A stretch of 64,000 nucleotides of DNA from Gammaproteobacteria bacterium. GTDB taxonomy: Bacteria; Pseudomonadota; Gammaproteobacteria; Magnimaribacterales; AG-339-G14. The notes beneath the pieces are model-generated. The model had not been told where the DNA came from, searched no databases, and saw only the letters and a program-made list of their open reading frames with translations. Shown here piece by piece: positions 16,283 through 25,421 of the stretch. Location: NCBI GenBank assembly GCA_003331625.1, contig QOPF01000006.1, positions 19,548 through 83,547 on the forward strand. Reading direction: 5' to 3'. The first letter of the stretch is position 1. Each line of letters begins with the position of its first letter. The position numbers and the translations under genes are program-made.

Positions 16283-18196
16283 ATGATTTATTCAATTTAT
16301 AAGAATTGTTGCGCCTATGCGCTTATTTTGGGACTCTCATCAAGTTTGTGGTCGGTAACCATAAACATGCGCGATGCGGATATAAAATCCTTTGTCTCTG
16401 ATATTTCCTCTTTGACAGGAAAGACCTTTGTTGTTGACCCCAGAGTGAAAGCAAATGTCACTGTAATATCTAGAGATGATTTGTCGATAGAGGAAGCCTA
16501 TGAAGTTTTTCTTTCCGTTTTAAGCGTGCATGGTTTTACAGCTGTTGAACAAGACAACGCGGTAAAAATAGTTCCGGCATCAATGGGCAGACAAAGCTTT
16601 ACGCAAGTGGCCAAACCTTCTTCGCCTGAAGATGCTTTGGTTTCAACCATTGTCAGACCAAAACAAACTTCTGCCAATGCCTTGATTCCACTAATCCGAC
16701 CGTTGATTAATTCTCAAGGACATATTGCGGTTTACACGCCTAGTAATAGTCTGATTTTGACCGATCGAAGTGCCAACATAAAAAGAATTAAACAGCTAGT
16801 TGAAGAGTTGGATAAAAATCCAGCCGACGTGTATGAAATCGTTAAATTAAAAAACTCTTCTTCTTCACAAATAGCAAAATTGATTGATAAAGTTTTTGCA
16901 GAGAATAGTGGTGGTATGGCTCCTAACGACTTCAATGCCTATGCAATAGAGCGAAGTAACAGTATTTTGCTTTTTGGAGACAATAAAATTGTCGAGCGTA
17001 TGAAAGCAGTTGTTATAAAGCTTGATGTTAAAGATCAAGGATCGAGTTCTCTAAAAGTTGTGTACTTAAAATATGCAGACGCTAAAGAACTCGTGGAGCT
17101 TCTAAATAAAATGACGCCTAACATTGACGAGAAAAGCTCAAACAAAGGTAAAACTTCCATCAGCGCCCATGAGGAAACCAACTCCTTAATAATTTCTGCC
17201 GAACCCGATGTCATGACATCAATAACTGGAATAATTTCCCAACTGGACATCAGAAGAGCTCAGGTATTAGTAGAAGCAATCATTGTAGAAATATCCGACA
17301 AACTTTCTAAAGATTTAGGCTTTCAACTTTTATTTTCAGGAGAAGGTTCAAACACTCCAATAGCTTCTCAACGTTTTGGAAATCCCACGCCAGATTTATC
17401 AGCAATTGTTGGTGGACTGGTACCTGGCGGTGGAGCTACTGCAGTGCTTTCTACCTTATTGAGTTTAGATGGGTTTGCTGCGGGAGTAGGAAAATTTAAA
17501 AAAGGAGAAGATAGTTTCGCCGCAATTTTGAATGTCCTAGCGAAAAATAGTGATTCAAATGTGTTGTCTACACCATCAATTCTGACAATGGATAATGAAC
17601 AATCTTCTATTATTGTTGGTCAAGAAATACCTATCACCACGGGTGAATCCTTGGGAACCAATAATTCCAATCCTTTTAGAACAATTAACAGACAAGAAAT
17701 TGGAATCAAATTAAGCGTCAAACCTCAAATCAATGAAGGTAATTCAATTAAATTAGACATTCAGCAAGAAGTATCTTCTTTGTCAGGTCCTATAACAGCT
17801 GGTTCAGCTGAGATAGTCACTAATAAGAGGGCAATTGAGACAGTTGTAATGGTCGAAGACAACCAAACCATTGTCTTAGGCGGATTGATTGATGATGATA
17901 TTCAAGAATCTGTTAGAAAAATTCCACTACTAGGCGATATTCCGTTACTAGGAAAAGCTTTTAGGCAGGAACAGACAACTATCAGCAAGAAAAACTTGGT
18001 TGTATTTTTAAAGCCCACCATTATTAGAAATTCCGAAGATATGCAGGCTTTAACCAATACTAAGTATGAATATCTTCGTGCTCAGGAAATGCTAAGAGAT
18101 AAAAAAGGCAAAACCTCTCCCGATTTAGATTTACTCGAAAAGATTATTTTTGATGCCGAAGAAGAAAAAAATGCAGATGCAGAAGAAGAAGCTTAA
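16283..18196 (+). CDS. gspD: Type II secretion secretin GspD
   Basis: A 637-residue outer-membrane secretin. A cleavable signal peptide of about 23 residues is followed by the N0 domain (INMRDADIKSFVSDIS, TGKTFVVDPRVKANVTVIS). Repeated N1-N3 domains follow, for example VSTIVRPKQTSANALIPLIRP and YLKYADAKELVELLN. The secretin core contains VEAIIVEIS, VLSTPSILTMDNEQSSIIVGQ and the C-terminal signature VVMVEDNQTIVLGGLI. A short acidic tail (DAEEEKNADAEEEA) may be the pilotin-binding or S-domain substitute. It forms the exit channel for folded exoproteins. Confidence 0.93.
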   Translation: MIYSIYKNCCAYALILGLSSSLWSVTINMRDADIKSFVSDISSLTGKTFVVDPRVKANVTVISRDDLSIEEAYEVFLSVLSVHGFTAVEQDNAVKIVPASMGRQSFTQVAKPSSPEDALVSTIVRPKQTSANALIPLIRPLINSQGHIAVYTPSNSLILTDRSANIKRIKQLVEELDKNPADVYEIVKLKNSSSSQIAKLIDKVFAENSGGMAPNDFNAYAIERSNSILLFGDNKIVERMKAVVIKLDVKDQGSSSLKVVYLKYADAKELVELLNKMTPNIDEKSSNKGKTSISAHEETNSLIISAEPDVMTSITGIISQLDIRRAQVLVEAIIVEISDKLSKDLGFQLLFSGEGSNTPIASQRFGNPTPDLSAIVGGLVPGGGATAVLSTLLSLDGFAAGVGKFKKGEDSFAAILNVLAKNSDSNVLSTPSILTMDNEQSSIIVGQEIPITTGESLGTNNSNPFRTINRQEIGIKLSVKPQINEGNSIKLDIQQEVSSLSGPITAGSAEIVTNKRAIETVVMVEDNQTIVLGGLIDDDIQESVRKIPLLGDIPLLGKAFRQEQTTISKKNLVVFLKPTIIRNSEDMQALTNTKYEYLRAQEMLRDKKGKTSPDLDLLEKIIFDAEEEKNADAEEEA

Positions 18197-18201
18197 AAAA
18201 T

Positions 18202-19569
18202 ATGTCAGCCAAAGATTTTAGTTACAAATTTTGCAAGGATAACCAACTTCTTCCTGAAGTCGGTTCCGATTCTATTAAAATTTTTCACACCGACGATGGC
18301 GATATAAATGCAATTGCTCACATTCAATCAAAATATAAATTACCTATAGAAACTAAAAAAATTGAATTTTCTGAATTTAATAGAAAACTCTCGGAATCTT
18401 ATTCAGACAATGCACAATCCTCAGAATCACTTGCTGAAAATATTCATGAAGACGTTGATTTAGATTCCTTAGTTTTAGATTTGCCTAAAACAGAAGATTT
18501 GTTAGACGATAGTACCGATTCACCCGTAATCAGATTAATCAATGCAATTCTCTCTGAAGCTATTAAAGATGGAGCATCCGATATTCATATAGAACCTTAT
18601 GAAGAAACTCTAATGATTAGATTTAGAACGGATGGCATATTGAAAGAGAAAATTAGACCTAGTTCAAGAATTGCGCCTTTACTAAATGCTCGAATTAAAA
18701 TCATGTCTAATTTAGATATAGCTGAAAGAAGAATTCCTCAAGACGGCAGGATGTCTTTAAAACTCGGAGAAAGATGGGTAGATATCAGAGTTTCAACTTT
18801 GCCATCAAGCTATGGAGAAAGAATAGTTCTTAGGCTTTTAGATAAAGCTGATTCAAGTTTAAATTTAAAAGAACTTGGTATGGGAGAAGACCTGCTAGAG
18901 AACTATAAAAGAGAATTAAAAAATAATAGTGGAATAATATTAGTTACAGGACCAACAGGTTCCGGAAAAACCACTACTTTATATTCTGGTCTTAATCATT
19001 TAAACGATCAAACAAGGAATATTTTAACGGTTGAAGACCCCATAGAATATGCAATAGAAGGAGTAGGCCAGACGCAAGTCAATAATCGAGTTGGACTAAC
19101 TTTTGAAAAAGGTTTGAGAGCTATCCTTAGACAAGATCCTGATGTTGTAATGGTTGGAGAGATCAGAGATAAGGAAACAGCCGACATTGCCATCCAAGCT
19201 AGTCTTACTGGTCACTTAGTTCTATCGACTGTCCATACAAATGATTCAATTGGCGCTATAACAAGATTAATAGACATGGGCGTTGAACCTTATTTAATCG
19301 CAAGCTCCTTAAGAATGGTTGTTGCCCAAAGATTAGTCAGAAAAGTTGATAAAGAAAGCAAAGAATTGTCGGGAAGAATTGGAATATTTGAATCCATTAC
19401 TATTGACGATCAAATCAAAGAACAAATTCATAAAAGTGCTACGGAAAACGAAATTAAGAAAACCGCTTTTTCTAATAACAAAACTTTAGAAATAGATGGT
19501 CAGGAGAAAGTAAAGGCTGGAATAACTACTGAAGATGAAATTAAAAGAGTTCTTCAAGAAAAAGATTAA
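18202..19569 (+). CDS. gspE: Type II secretion ATPase GspE, lacking the cysteine zinc module
   Basis: A 455-residue AAA-type assembly ATPase. The N-terminal domain precedes SDIHIEPYEE and the arginine-rich ERRIPQDGRMS segment. Walker A is GPTGSGKTTT near residue 250, the Asp box is TVEDPIEYAIEGVGQ, Walker B is PDVVMVGEIRD, and the His box is LVLSTVHTNDS. After AQRLVRK most GspE and PilB proteins carry a zinc-binding CxxC...CxxC insertion. Here that segment is only about a dozen residues with no cysteine, running straight to GRIGIFESI. All catalytic motifs are intact, so this looks like a genuine variant. Confidence 0.92.
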   Translation: MSAKDFSYKFCKDNQLLPEVGSDSIKIFHTDDGDINAIAHIQSKYKLPIETKKIEFSEFNRKLSESYSDNAQSSESLAENIHEDVDLDSLVLDLPKTEDLLDDSTDSPVIRLINAILSEAIKDGASDIHIEPYEETLMIRFRTDGILKEKIRPSSRIAPLLNARIKIMSNLDIAERRIPQDGRMSLKLGERWVDIRVSTLPSSYGERIVLRLLDKADSSLNLKELGMGEDLLENYKRELKNNSGIILVTGPTGSGKTTTLYSGLNHLNDQTRNILTVEDPIEYAIEGVGQTQVNNRVGLTFEKGLRAILRQDPDVVMVGEIRDKETADIAIQASLTGHLVLSTVHTNDSIGAITRLIDMGVEPYLIASSLRMVVAQRLVRKVDKESKELSGRIGIFESITIDDQIKEQIHKSATENEIKKTAFSNNKTLEIDGQEKVKAGITTEDEIKRVLQEKD

Positions 19570-19571
19570 AA

Positions 19572-20777
19572 ATGCCAAATTTTTCATACAAAGCCCTAGA
19601 TAATTTTGGAGCAACAGAAACGGGAGTTTTAATTGCAGATAATTTAAATGAAGCTCAAGAAGAATTAAAAAATAGACGTCTGATACCAATCTCAGTAAGA
19701 GAGGCTAGAAATAATTTTAATATTTCACTATTTAAAAAGATTTCTTCTTCAAAGCTCAGTTTAATTACGCGTCAACTTTCTACCCTTATTAATGGAGGCA
19801 TTCCAGTTGATCAGGCTCTAGATTCTGTTTCTAAACAAATGGATTCACCATTCATTAAAGGCAAACTTTTAAATATTTCTAATAAAGTTAAATCAGGTTT
19901 CAAACTTTCAGAGTCATTAGAAGATCATCCAGAAAGTTTCGATCGCCTTTATTGTTCGTTAGTTAGAGCTGGAGAAACGTCGGGGGACTTGGGAGCAGTA
20001 TTAGAAAAAACTTCAGATTTTCTAGAGAGAAAATCAAAGATTACTCAAGATATCATTGGCGCTCTTGTCTATCCCTTTGTCTTATTCTCTATAGCGATTG
20101 TTGTAATCGTTTTGCTTCTATCATTTGTTGTTCCAGAGGTTGTAAGTCAATTTTCATCATTAAATAGGGACTTACCATTTATAACTAAGGCTCTCTTATT
20201 TTTATCATCGGTATTTACTAGCTATATTTTTTATTCAGTTCTCTTACTAAGTGGAATTGCAGCTTTTGTTTCAATAAGAATTATCGGCTATGAAAAATTT
20301 AAATCTAAACTGGATAGATTTTTATTATCAACTCCGATTATAAAAAACTCTTTAATTGATTCGGATTTATCAAGATTTACAAATTCTTTGAGTATCCTTA
20401 GGACAAGTAATATCTCCATCATAAATGCCTTGGAAATTTCAGCGGAAACAATCTCCAATAGTTATCTGCGCCAACAAATAAAGTCTATTACAAACAAAGT
20501 GGCTGAAGGAGAAACTCTTGCAGCTAGTTTGAGTAAAATTAATGCTATCCCCGCTTTAGTGACACAAATGATAGAAAATGGCGAAAGATCTGGACGACTA
20601 GAAGAAATGTTGGAAAAAGTTTCAACATATTTAGAAAATAAATTTCAAAACTCTACAAAAATAACTATGAATTTACTCGAACCTTTAATTGTTGTTTTTT
20701 TAGGACTTTTTGTAGCGCTTATCGTGTTGGCAATACTGTTACCATTGATACAACTAAACACATTAACTATTAACTAA
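19572..20777 (+). CDS. gspF: Type II secretion platform protein GspF
   Basis: A 401-residue polytopic platform protein. It starts with the family hallmark FSYKALDNFGATETGVLIADN and has two repeated cytoplasmic helical domains. Motifs are TRQLSTLINGGIPVDQAL in the first repeat and RFTNSLSILRTSNISIINAL in the second, each with a GE(R/T)SG motif (RAGETSGDLG and ENGERSGRLEEML). Three transmembrane helices lie near 165-190, 215-240 and 370-395. It couples GspE to pseudopilus growth. It starts two bases after gspE. Confidence 0.93.
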   Translation: MPNFSYKALDNFGATETGVLIADNLNEAQEELKNRRLIPISVREARNNFNISLFKKISSSKLSLITRQLSTLINGGIPVDQALDSVSKQMDSPFIKGKLLNISNKVKSGFKLSESLEDHPESFDRLYCSLVRAGETSGDLGAVLEKTSDFLERKSKITQDIIGALVYPFVLFSIAIVVIVLLLSFVVPEVVSQFSSLNRDLPFITKALLFLSSVFTSYIFYSVLLLSGIAAFVSIRIIGYEKFKSKLDRFLLSTPIIKNSLIDSDLSRFTNSLSILRTSNISIINALEISAETISNSYLRQQIKSITNKVAEGETLAASLSKINAIPALVTQMIENGERSGRLEEMLEKVSTYLENKFQNSTKITMNLLEPLIVVFLGLFVALIVLAILLPLIQLNTLTIN

Positions 20778-20781
20778 GATT

Positions 20782-21216
20782 ATGAAAAAAAACTTAACAA
20801 AAAAATTAAAAGGTTTCAGCTTGATTGAAATCCTTGTGGTGCTAATGATAATTGGTTTGCTTACAGCAGTTGTGGCTATCAATGTTTTGCCTAGTCAGGA
20901 CAGAGCAAGAGCCGATAAAGCGTTAGCTGATATTAGAATTTACGAACAAGCTTTAGAACTTTATCGTCTTGATATGTTCTCTTATCCAACCAATGATGAG
21001 GGTTTAAAAGCTTTAATTGAAGCACCTTCTAATCATCGATTTAAAAATAGATACAGACAGGGCGGTTATATAAGAAAACTAGAAAAAGACCCTTGGGGAA
21101 ATGATTACCAATACAAAAGACCTGGAGATAATGGCCAAGTAGATTTATTTTCTTTTGGAGCAGATGGTCAGCAAGGTGGTGAAGGAATGGATCAAGATAT
21201 AGGAAATTGGAACTAA
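20782..21216 (+). CDS. gspG: Major pseudopilin GspG
   Basis: A 144-residue pseudopilin. The prepilin leader is 11 residues ending in Gly, followed by FSLIEILVVLMIIGLL with Glu at +5, then the long hydrophobic helix. The mature domain shows the GspG hallmarks YRLDMFSYPTNDEGLKAL, DPWGNDYQYKRPG and a C-terminal calcium-site region DLFSFGADGQQGGEG. It is the main subunit of the periplasmic pseudopilus piston, and the prepilin peptidase encoded upstream would process it. Its stop overlaps the next start by one base. Confidence 0.94.
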   Translation: MKKNLTKKLKGFSLIEILVVLMIIGLLTAVVAINVLPSQDRARADKALADIRIYEQALELYRLDMFSYPTNDEGLKALIEAPSNHRFKNRYRQGGYIRKLEKDPWGNDYQYKRPGDNGQVDLFSFGADGQQGGEGMDQDIGNWN

Positions 21217-21569
21217 TGAAAGGCTTTACATTGGTTGAAGTATTGGTTTCGTTATTCATCCTATCGTTGGTAGCAGTAACTGGAATTACTTCAATCTCAT
21301 ACAGCACAAAGACTATTTCTTCTTTAAGCGATGATTTTTATCGAGCAACTTTAGCTGAAAATATAATTATCAAATCATATTTTGATGAAAACTTTTTGAC
21401 TAATAATCTTTTATCTCAGAGAGAGACATTCATGGGATATCCATATATTTGGAACAGAAAAATCTCTGTAGATCCAAATCAAAACTCTTTAAATATCGAG
21501 GTTGAAGTTATTTCCGAGGTAACTTCTAAAACTTCAAAATTAGAAATTTATAAAGCAATCAATGACTAA
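21216..21569 (+). CDS. gspI: Minor pseudopilin GspI
   Basis: A 117-residue minor pseudopilin. Cleavage after Gly3 leaves FTLVEVLVSLFILSLVAVTG. RATLAENIIIK and a C-terminal strand with a Trp (YIWNRKIS) match the GspI pattern better than GspH. The ATG at 21216 overlaps the gspG stop and is chosen over a TTG at 21207, which would break the three-residue leader. GspI nucleates the pseudopilus tip with GspJ and GspK. No gspH lies between gspG and this gene, where it normally sits. Confidence 0.8.
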   Translation: MKGFTLVEVLVSLFILSLVAVTGITSISYSTKTISSLSDDFYRATLAENIIIKSYFDENFLTNNLLSQRETFMGYPYIWNRKISVDPNQNSLNIEVEVISEVTSKTSKLEIYKAIND

Positions 21570-22170
21570 TTTAAAAGGTTACACCTTAGTTGAGGTTTTA
21601 ATAGTAATGTCGTTATTTTCTTTGATAAGTTTACTTTCACTATCTTTTTTAAATACCTCAGTCTCATCTTCAATAGGAATTACCTCAAAATCAAAACTTT
21701 TGAATCAACTTTCTGTTTTTAGCGAAGTATTAGAAGATGATTTATTCCATGTTGCCAAGCAATTTCCTCGATCCGACGAAACCAATCAGTTTCCAAGTTT
21801 TTTTAAATTAAATAATAATTTTCAAGAAGGTGAGGCTATTCTTGAATTTGTGAGAAGCTCTTCTTCAGATGGCATAGATGAACTAGGAGCCATAAACAAG
21901 GTTATGTATAAGGTGGAAGATAATATTTTATACAGAAATTTTTCACCGTATTTAAATGCACCCTATGAAAAGCAAGCATTAGCATTAATATCCGATCTTG
22001 AAGAATTGGAAATCAAAGTTTTATTTGATAGAAATGAATATCTTACTTGGCCACCATTTAATGAAGCAGATTTAAAAATTTACCCAACATTGATGGAAAT
22101 AAACATTAAATTTAGCGACGGAAACTTCGAAAAAATATTGTTCATAAGTGGAGATGATTTTGTTGGATAA
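21562..22170 (+). CDS. gspJ: Minor pseudopilin GspJ
   Basis: A 202-residue minor pseudopilin. The leader MTNLKG is followed by YTLVEVLIVMSLFSLISLL; Tyr replaces the usual Phe at +1 and Glu5 is present. The globular domain has LEDDLFHVAKQFPR, ILEFVRSSSS, NKVMYKVEDNILYRNFSPYL and an ISDLEELEIKVLFD strand, all typical of GspJ. It overlaps gspI by eight bases and gspK by about 17, so translation is coupled through the minor pseudopilin genes. Confidence 0.88.
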   Translation: MTNLKGYTLVEVLIVMSLFSLISLLSLSFLNTSVSSSIGITSKSKLLNQLSVFSEVLEDDLFHVAKQFPRSDETNQFPSFFKLNNNFQEGEAILEFVRSSSSDGIDELGAINKVMYKVEDNILYRNFSPYLNAPYEKQALALISDLEELEIKVLFDRNEYLTWPPFNEADLKIYPTLMEINIKFSDGNFEKILFISGDDFVG

Positions 22171-23140
22171 AAAATTCAAGGGCGCTGCTTTAATAATGGC
22201 TCTCTTTGTAACAGCGATTATTGCTTCCATTAGTGCGGGACTTTTTTCAATGGTTTCAATGAATATTGAGAATGAAAAAAATATGCTCAGTGAACAGCAG
22301 GCAATTGTTACAACCTTAAGTTTAGAGTCATTTACAAAAAAATATTTAACTCAGAAAGAAAACAGAACTAATTTAGTCCTAACCGCAAATAACTTTAATC
22401 AAAAAAGCCCAATTAATTTACCCTTGGAAAGAGGAAATTTAGAAGCAAATATCGTCGATATGGGCCAATGCTTTAATTTAAATTCTTTAATTCTAATTTC
22501 TGCTACTGGTGAAGAAATTGCTAATACAGATAATTTAGATTTCTTTAAAAATCTCATGAAAAGTTTATTTATAGAAGAACAAAAAATTGAAGAGATTACT
22601 CCTGCGATAGTTGATTGGTTAGATAAAGATTCCTTTCCTGATACTTATTTGGGTGTTGAAGATGATTTTTACAAAAACGAAAAAATTTCAAGACTTTCTT
22701 CAAATCAATTCTTCTATGACATAACTGAATTACGAGATATTAAGGGAGTCACAGAAGAAATTTTTCAGAAGCTTAAACCTTATGTTTGCGTAATTAATTC
22801 TTTAAATACCAAGATTAATATTAATTCTCTCAATCCTTTTTATCCAAACATTTTAGTTGCTTTAAGTTCAAATACTCTTAGTGATCTAGAAGCAAGAAAT
22901 ATTCTCAATAACAAGCCTTTAGCAGGATATTCATCTGTAACTAATTTTCTTAATTTGCCTGAAATTAAGACTTCTTTTTCAAGTAAGTTTTCAAAAGCAA
23001 ATTTGGTTTTAGAAACTAATTACTTTATTTTGAATACAAATATAAAAATAGACGATAAAGATTTTCATATAAAAAGTCATATTTATTATTCTAATGAGTC
23101 TCCAAAAGTCATTCGAAGAAAGTTAGGAGAATACTTGTGA
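22154..23140 (+). CDS. gspK: Minor pseudopilin GspK
   Basis: About 328 residues. The N-terminus KKFKGAALIMALFVTAIIASIS has the GspK form of the prepilin helix, which lacks the usual Glu5. A large helical domain follows with VDMGQCFNLNSL, ITPAIVDWLDKDSFPDT and a DITELRDIKGVTEEIFQKLKP segment, the helix-hairpin-helix-like part of GspK. It caps the pseudopilus tip. Start choice is uncertain: GTG 22148, ATG 22154 and TTG 22163 are all possible and all lie inside gspJ. TTG 22163 gives the shortest leader. I list the ATG. Confidence 0.86.
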   Translation: MILLDKKFKGAALIMALFVTAIIASISAGLFSMVSMNIENEKNMLSEQQAIVTTLSLESFTKKYLTQKENRTNLVLTANNFNQKSPINLPLERGNLEANIVDMGQCFNLNSLILISATGEEIANTDNLDFFKNLMKSLFIEEQKIEEITPAIVDWLDKDSFPDTYLGVEDDFYKNEKISRLSSNQFFYDITELRDIKGVTEEIFQKLKPYVCVINSLNTKININSLNPFYPNILVALSSNTLSDLEARNILNNKPLAGYSSVTNFLNLPEIKTSFSSKFSKANLVLETNYFILNTNIKIDDKDFHIKSHIYYSNESPKVIRRKLGEYL

Positions 23141-24264
23141 GTAGTAAAAAGATAAATTTTTACGATGAAAATTTTAAAATAATTCATTCAACGGAAGTCG
23201 AATTAGGAAAAAAATCTACAGAATTGCTTGGAGACAAAGACGATATAGCTATACTTCTTTCAACCGACTTTTCTTTCTATAAGTTTGATCTCCCAAAAAC
23301 ATCTCAAAGAAATTTAAATAAGGCCATCCCTTTTATGTTGGGGGAAGAACTTTTAGGTGATATTAAAGATTATTTTTGGATTCACGATTCTAGCAATGGA
23401 ATAGTAGGAACAATTGAGCATGAGAATATTAAATCTATAAAAAATAGTTTAAAGCATGATGAAAGCATATTAATTCCTATTCAAGCATTATCTAGTTCGA
23501 AACAAAACTTGTTAGTTATTTTTCAAGATAAAGCTTTTATTTCTTTAAAAGATAATTGGTTCTGGCTAGCGGATAGTAAATCCATCACTAACACTTTGGA
23601 TTTAATTATTTCAAGATATGAAATAAACAATCTTGAAATTTGGTCTGTAAAAAAAGATATTCAATTACCTCAACTTACAATTGATTTGGAAACAAAGACA
23701 TTTTCTTCAGAGTTAGAATTGCTGAAGAGTTTTGCTGAAATACTAAACCTTCACAAGCCTTTTAATTTTTTTGTTAAAGAATATGAAAAAAAAATAGATT
23801 GGTTCTCTTTATTTTCTAGATATAAATTTTATGTTTATTCTGCTTTAGGTCTTTTTGCTATTTTTTTTGCTTCAGCAGTTATTCAATTTTCTTATTTAAG
23901 TATTTCAAATAATCTTCTCAAAGATAAAATAATGGATACCTTTAAAGAAAAATTTCCATCTGAAACACTTGAGTCAGATCTCATCAGCCAGGTAAACGGT
24001 TTAATCAATCAGGGCCAAATAGACTATTCAGCTTTAAATGCTATTAGTATTATTTCGGATGCAGTTAGCAGCAGTGAAAATATAATTTTAGTATCAATTG
24101 GCTATGAACAAACAAGATTTATAATTGAAGTCCAGACGAATTCTTATGATCAGCTGCAAGACTACGTAGATTTAGTAAATTCATTAGGTCTGGAAGTAAA
24201 TTTAGGGGCTTCAAGAAGAGTGAATAATTTTATTCAAGGAGAAATAAGCATCAATGGTTTTTAA
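23137..24264 (+). CDS. gspL: Type II secretion protein GspL
   Basis: A 375-residue inner-membrane protein. The N-terminal 225 residues are an actin-like cytoplasmic domain that binds GspE (note KAIPFMLGEELLGDIKDYFW). A transmembrane helix near residues 231-253 (YVYSALGLFAIFFAS) is followed by a ferredoxin-like periplasmic domain that pairs with GspM. Sequence conservation is low, as usual for GspL, so the call leans on domain layout and operon position between gspK and gspM. The start is GTG overlapping the gspK stop. Confidence 0.85.
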   Translation: MSSKKINFYDENFKIIHSTEVELGKKSTELLGDKDDIAILLSTDFSFYKFDLPKTSQRNLNKAIPFMLGEELLGDIKDYFWIHDSSNGIVGTIEHENIKSIKNSLKHDESILIPIQALSSSKQNLLVIFQDKAFISLKDNWFWLADSKSITNTLDLIISRYEINNLEIWSVKKDIQLPQLTIDLETKTFSSELELLKSFAEILNLHKPFNFFVKEYEKKIDWFSLFSRYKFYVYSALGLFAIFFASAVIQFSYLSISNNLLKDKIMDTFKEKFPSETLESDLISQVNGLINQGQIDYSALNAISIISDAVSSSENIILVSIGYEQTRFIIEVQTNSYDQLQDYVDLVNSLGLEVNLGASRRVNNFIQGEISINGF

Positions 24265-24706
24265 AATAAATAATTTATCAAATCGCGAACAAGGTTTGTT
24301 GTTAATCTTAGTGGCCCTTATTTTTTTAGGTTCTTTGAGTTATTTTATTAATTATTTAAATAATGAAAATAAATCTTTAGAAAAAGAAAATCAAAATATA
24401 ATTAGTCGTCTAAATTATATCGAATCTATTCCAGCTACTGTTGCTGCTAATCGAAAACTCTACTCTGACAATATCTCTATTTTGGTAAATTCCACTTCCA
24501 AGGAAAAAAATATTTTGATTGATAGAACACAACCCCTTAATGATAATTCCATGATGATTTGGGTTAATGAAGTCAACTTTATTGATTTGTATAACTGGAT
24601 GATTGACATGGGAGAGCAAGGAGGGCAAATAGAAAAAATGAACATTAGAAAAACTAAGCAGAATAAGGTTAACGCCCAGCTTTCAATAGTTTTAAAAATA
24701 AATTGA
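24254..24706 (+). CDS. gspM: Type II secretion protein GspM
   Basis: A 150-residue inner-membrane protein. LSNREQGLLLILVALIFLGSL gives the short cytoplasmic start (REQ) and the single membrane helix of GspM. A periplasmic coiled coil follows (KSLEKENQNIISRLNYIES), then a small domain with MIWVNEVNFIDLYNWMIDM. It pairs with GspL in the platform. It overlaps gspL by 11 bases and gspN by four. Confidence 0.85.
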   Translation: MVFKINNLSNREQGLLLILVALIFLGSLSYFINYLNNENKSLEKENQNIISRLNYIESIPATVAANRKLYSDNISILVNSTSKEKNILIDRTQPLNDNSMMIWVNEVNFIDLYNWMIDMGEQGGQIEKMNIRKTKQNKVNAQLSIVLKIN

Positions 24707-25416
24707 AAAAATTCATTCTAATTTCATTTACATTAATTGTATTAATCGTAAGCGTAACCTTAATTCGACTACCATTAAATCTAATAGCTCCGACAATTAA
24801 TAATTTATTTCCTCAAGTTACTTACACAAGTATCGAAGGAACTATATGGTCAGGGAAAATTAAAAATCTTTCTTTTGCTGATGAGTTCATAGGGAGTTTT
24901 AATACTCAATTTAATTTAAGAAATTTATCTTTTTTAATTGATGAGAGAGGCCTTTTCGTTGAAGGCAATATTAATTTAATCTCAACGTTTATTAAAAACC
25001 AAGCTTCATTAGAAGCTATAAACTTTAATCTAAATTCAAAAAGATTTTTAAGAAAAGTACCTGTTTTATCTTCTATTTCAGGAAAAGATATTTCAATCTC
25101 TTTCGATATTAATGGTTGTTATTTCTCCCAAGGAGAAGTTTCAGCAGCTCTAAGAAAAACCAATAAATTAGATCAATTGTCCGAAGCAAAACTTGTTGGA
25201 ACCATATCGTGTGAAAACCAAAAAATGCTTGGTTCTTTTTATGCGGTTCCCAAAGACGATGTCTTAAAAGGTACTTTTGAGTTAGATAAAGAATTAAATT
25301 ACGTTGTTATAGCAAATTCAAAAAGATTATTTGCTAAGATCTCTTCTTTTTTTGAAAGTGGTTTTACATCCAGTCCAGATGTTAAACTCAGAGGAAATTT
25401 ATTCGATTTTTTTTAG
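24703..25416 (+). CDS. gspN: Type II secretion protein GspN
   Basis: A 237-residue protein with an N-terminal membrane helix (residues 2-22) and the family string RLPLNLIAPTINNLFPQV, then SIEGTIWSGKI. The rest is predicted periplasmic beta structure, as in GspN, whose exact role in secretion is unsettled. The start is a TTG overlapping the gspM stop. It ends the gsp operon; the next gene starts five bases later, so transcription may continue. Confidence 0.85.
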   Translation: MKKFILISFTLIVLIVSVTLIRLPLNLIAPTINNLFPQVTYTSIEGTIWSGKIKNLSFADEFIGSFNTQFNLRNLSFLIDERGLFVEGNINLISTFIKNQASLEAINFNLNSKRFLRKVPVLSSISGKDISISFDINGCYFSQGEVSAALRKTNKLDQLSEAKLVGTISCENQKMLGSFYAVPKDDVLKGTFELDKELNYVVIANSKRLFAKISSFFESGFTSSPDVKLRGNLFDFF

Positions 25417-25421
25417 ATTAT

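Noticed and set aside
21216..21569. GspH assignment for the first minor pseudopilin
   Set aside because: The short length, AEN motif and order directly before gspJ fit GspI better.
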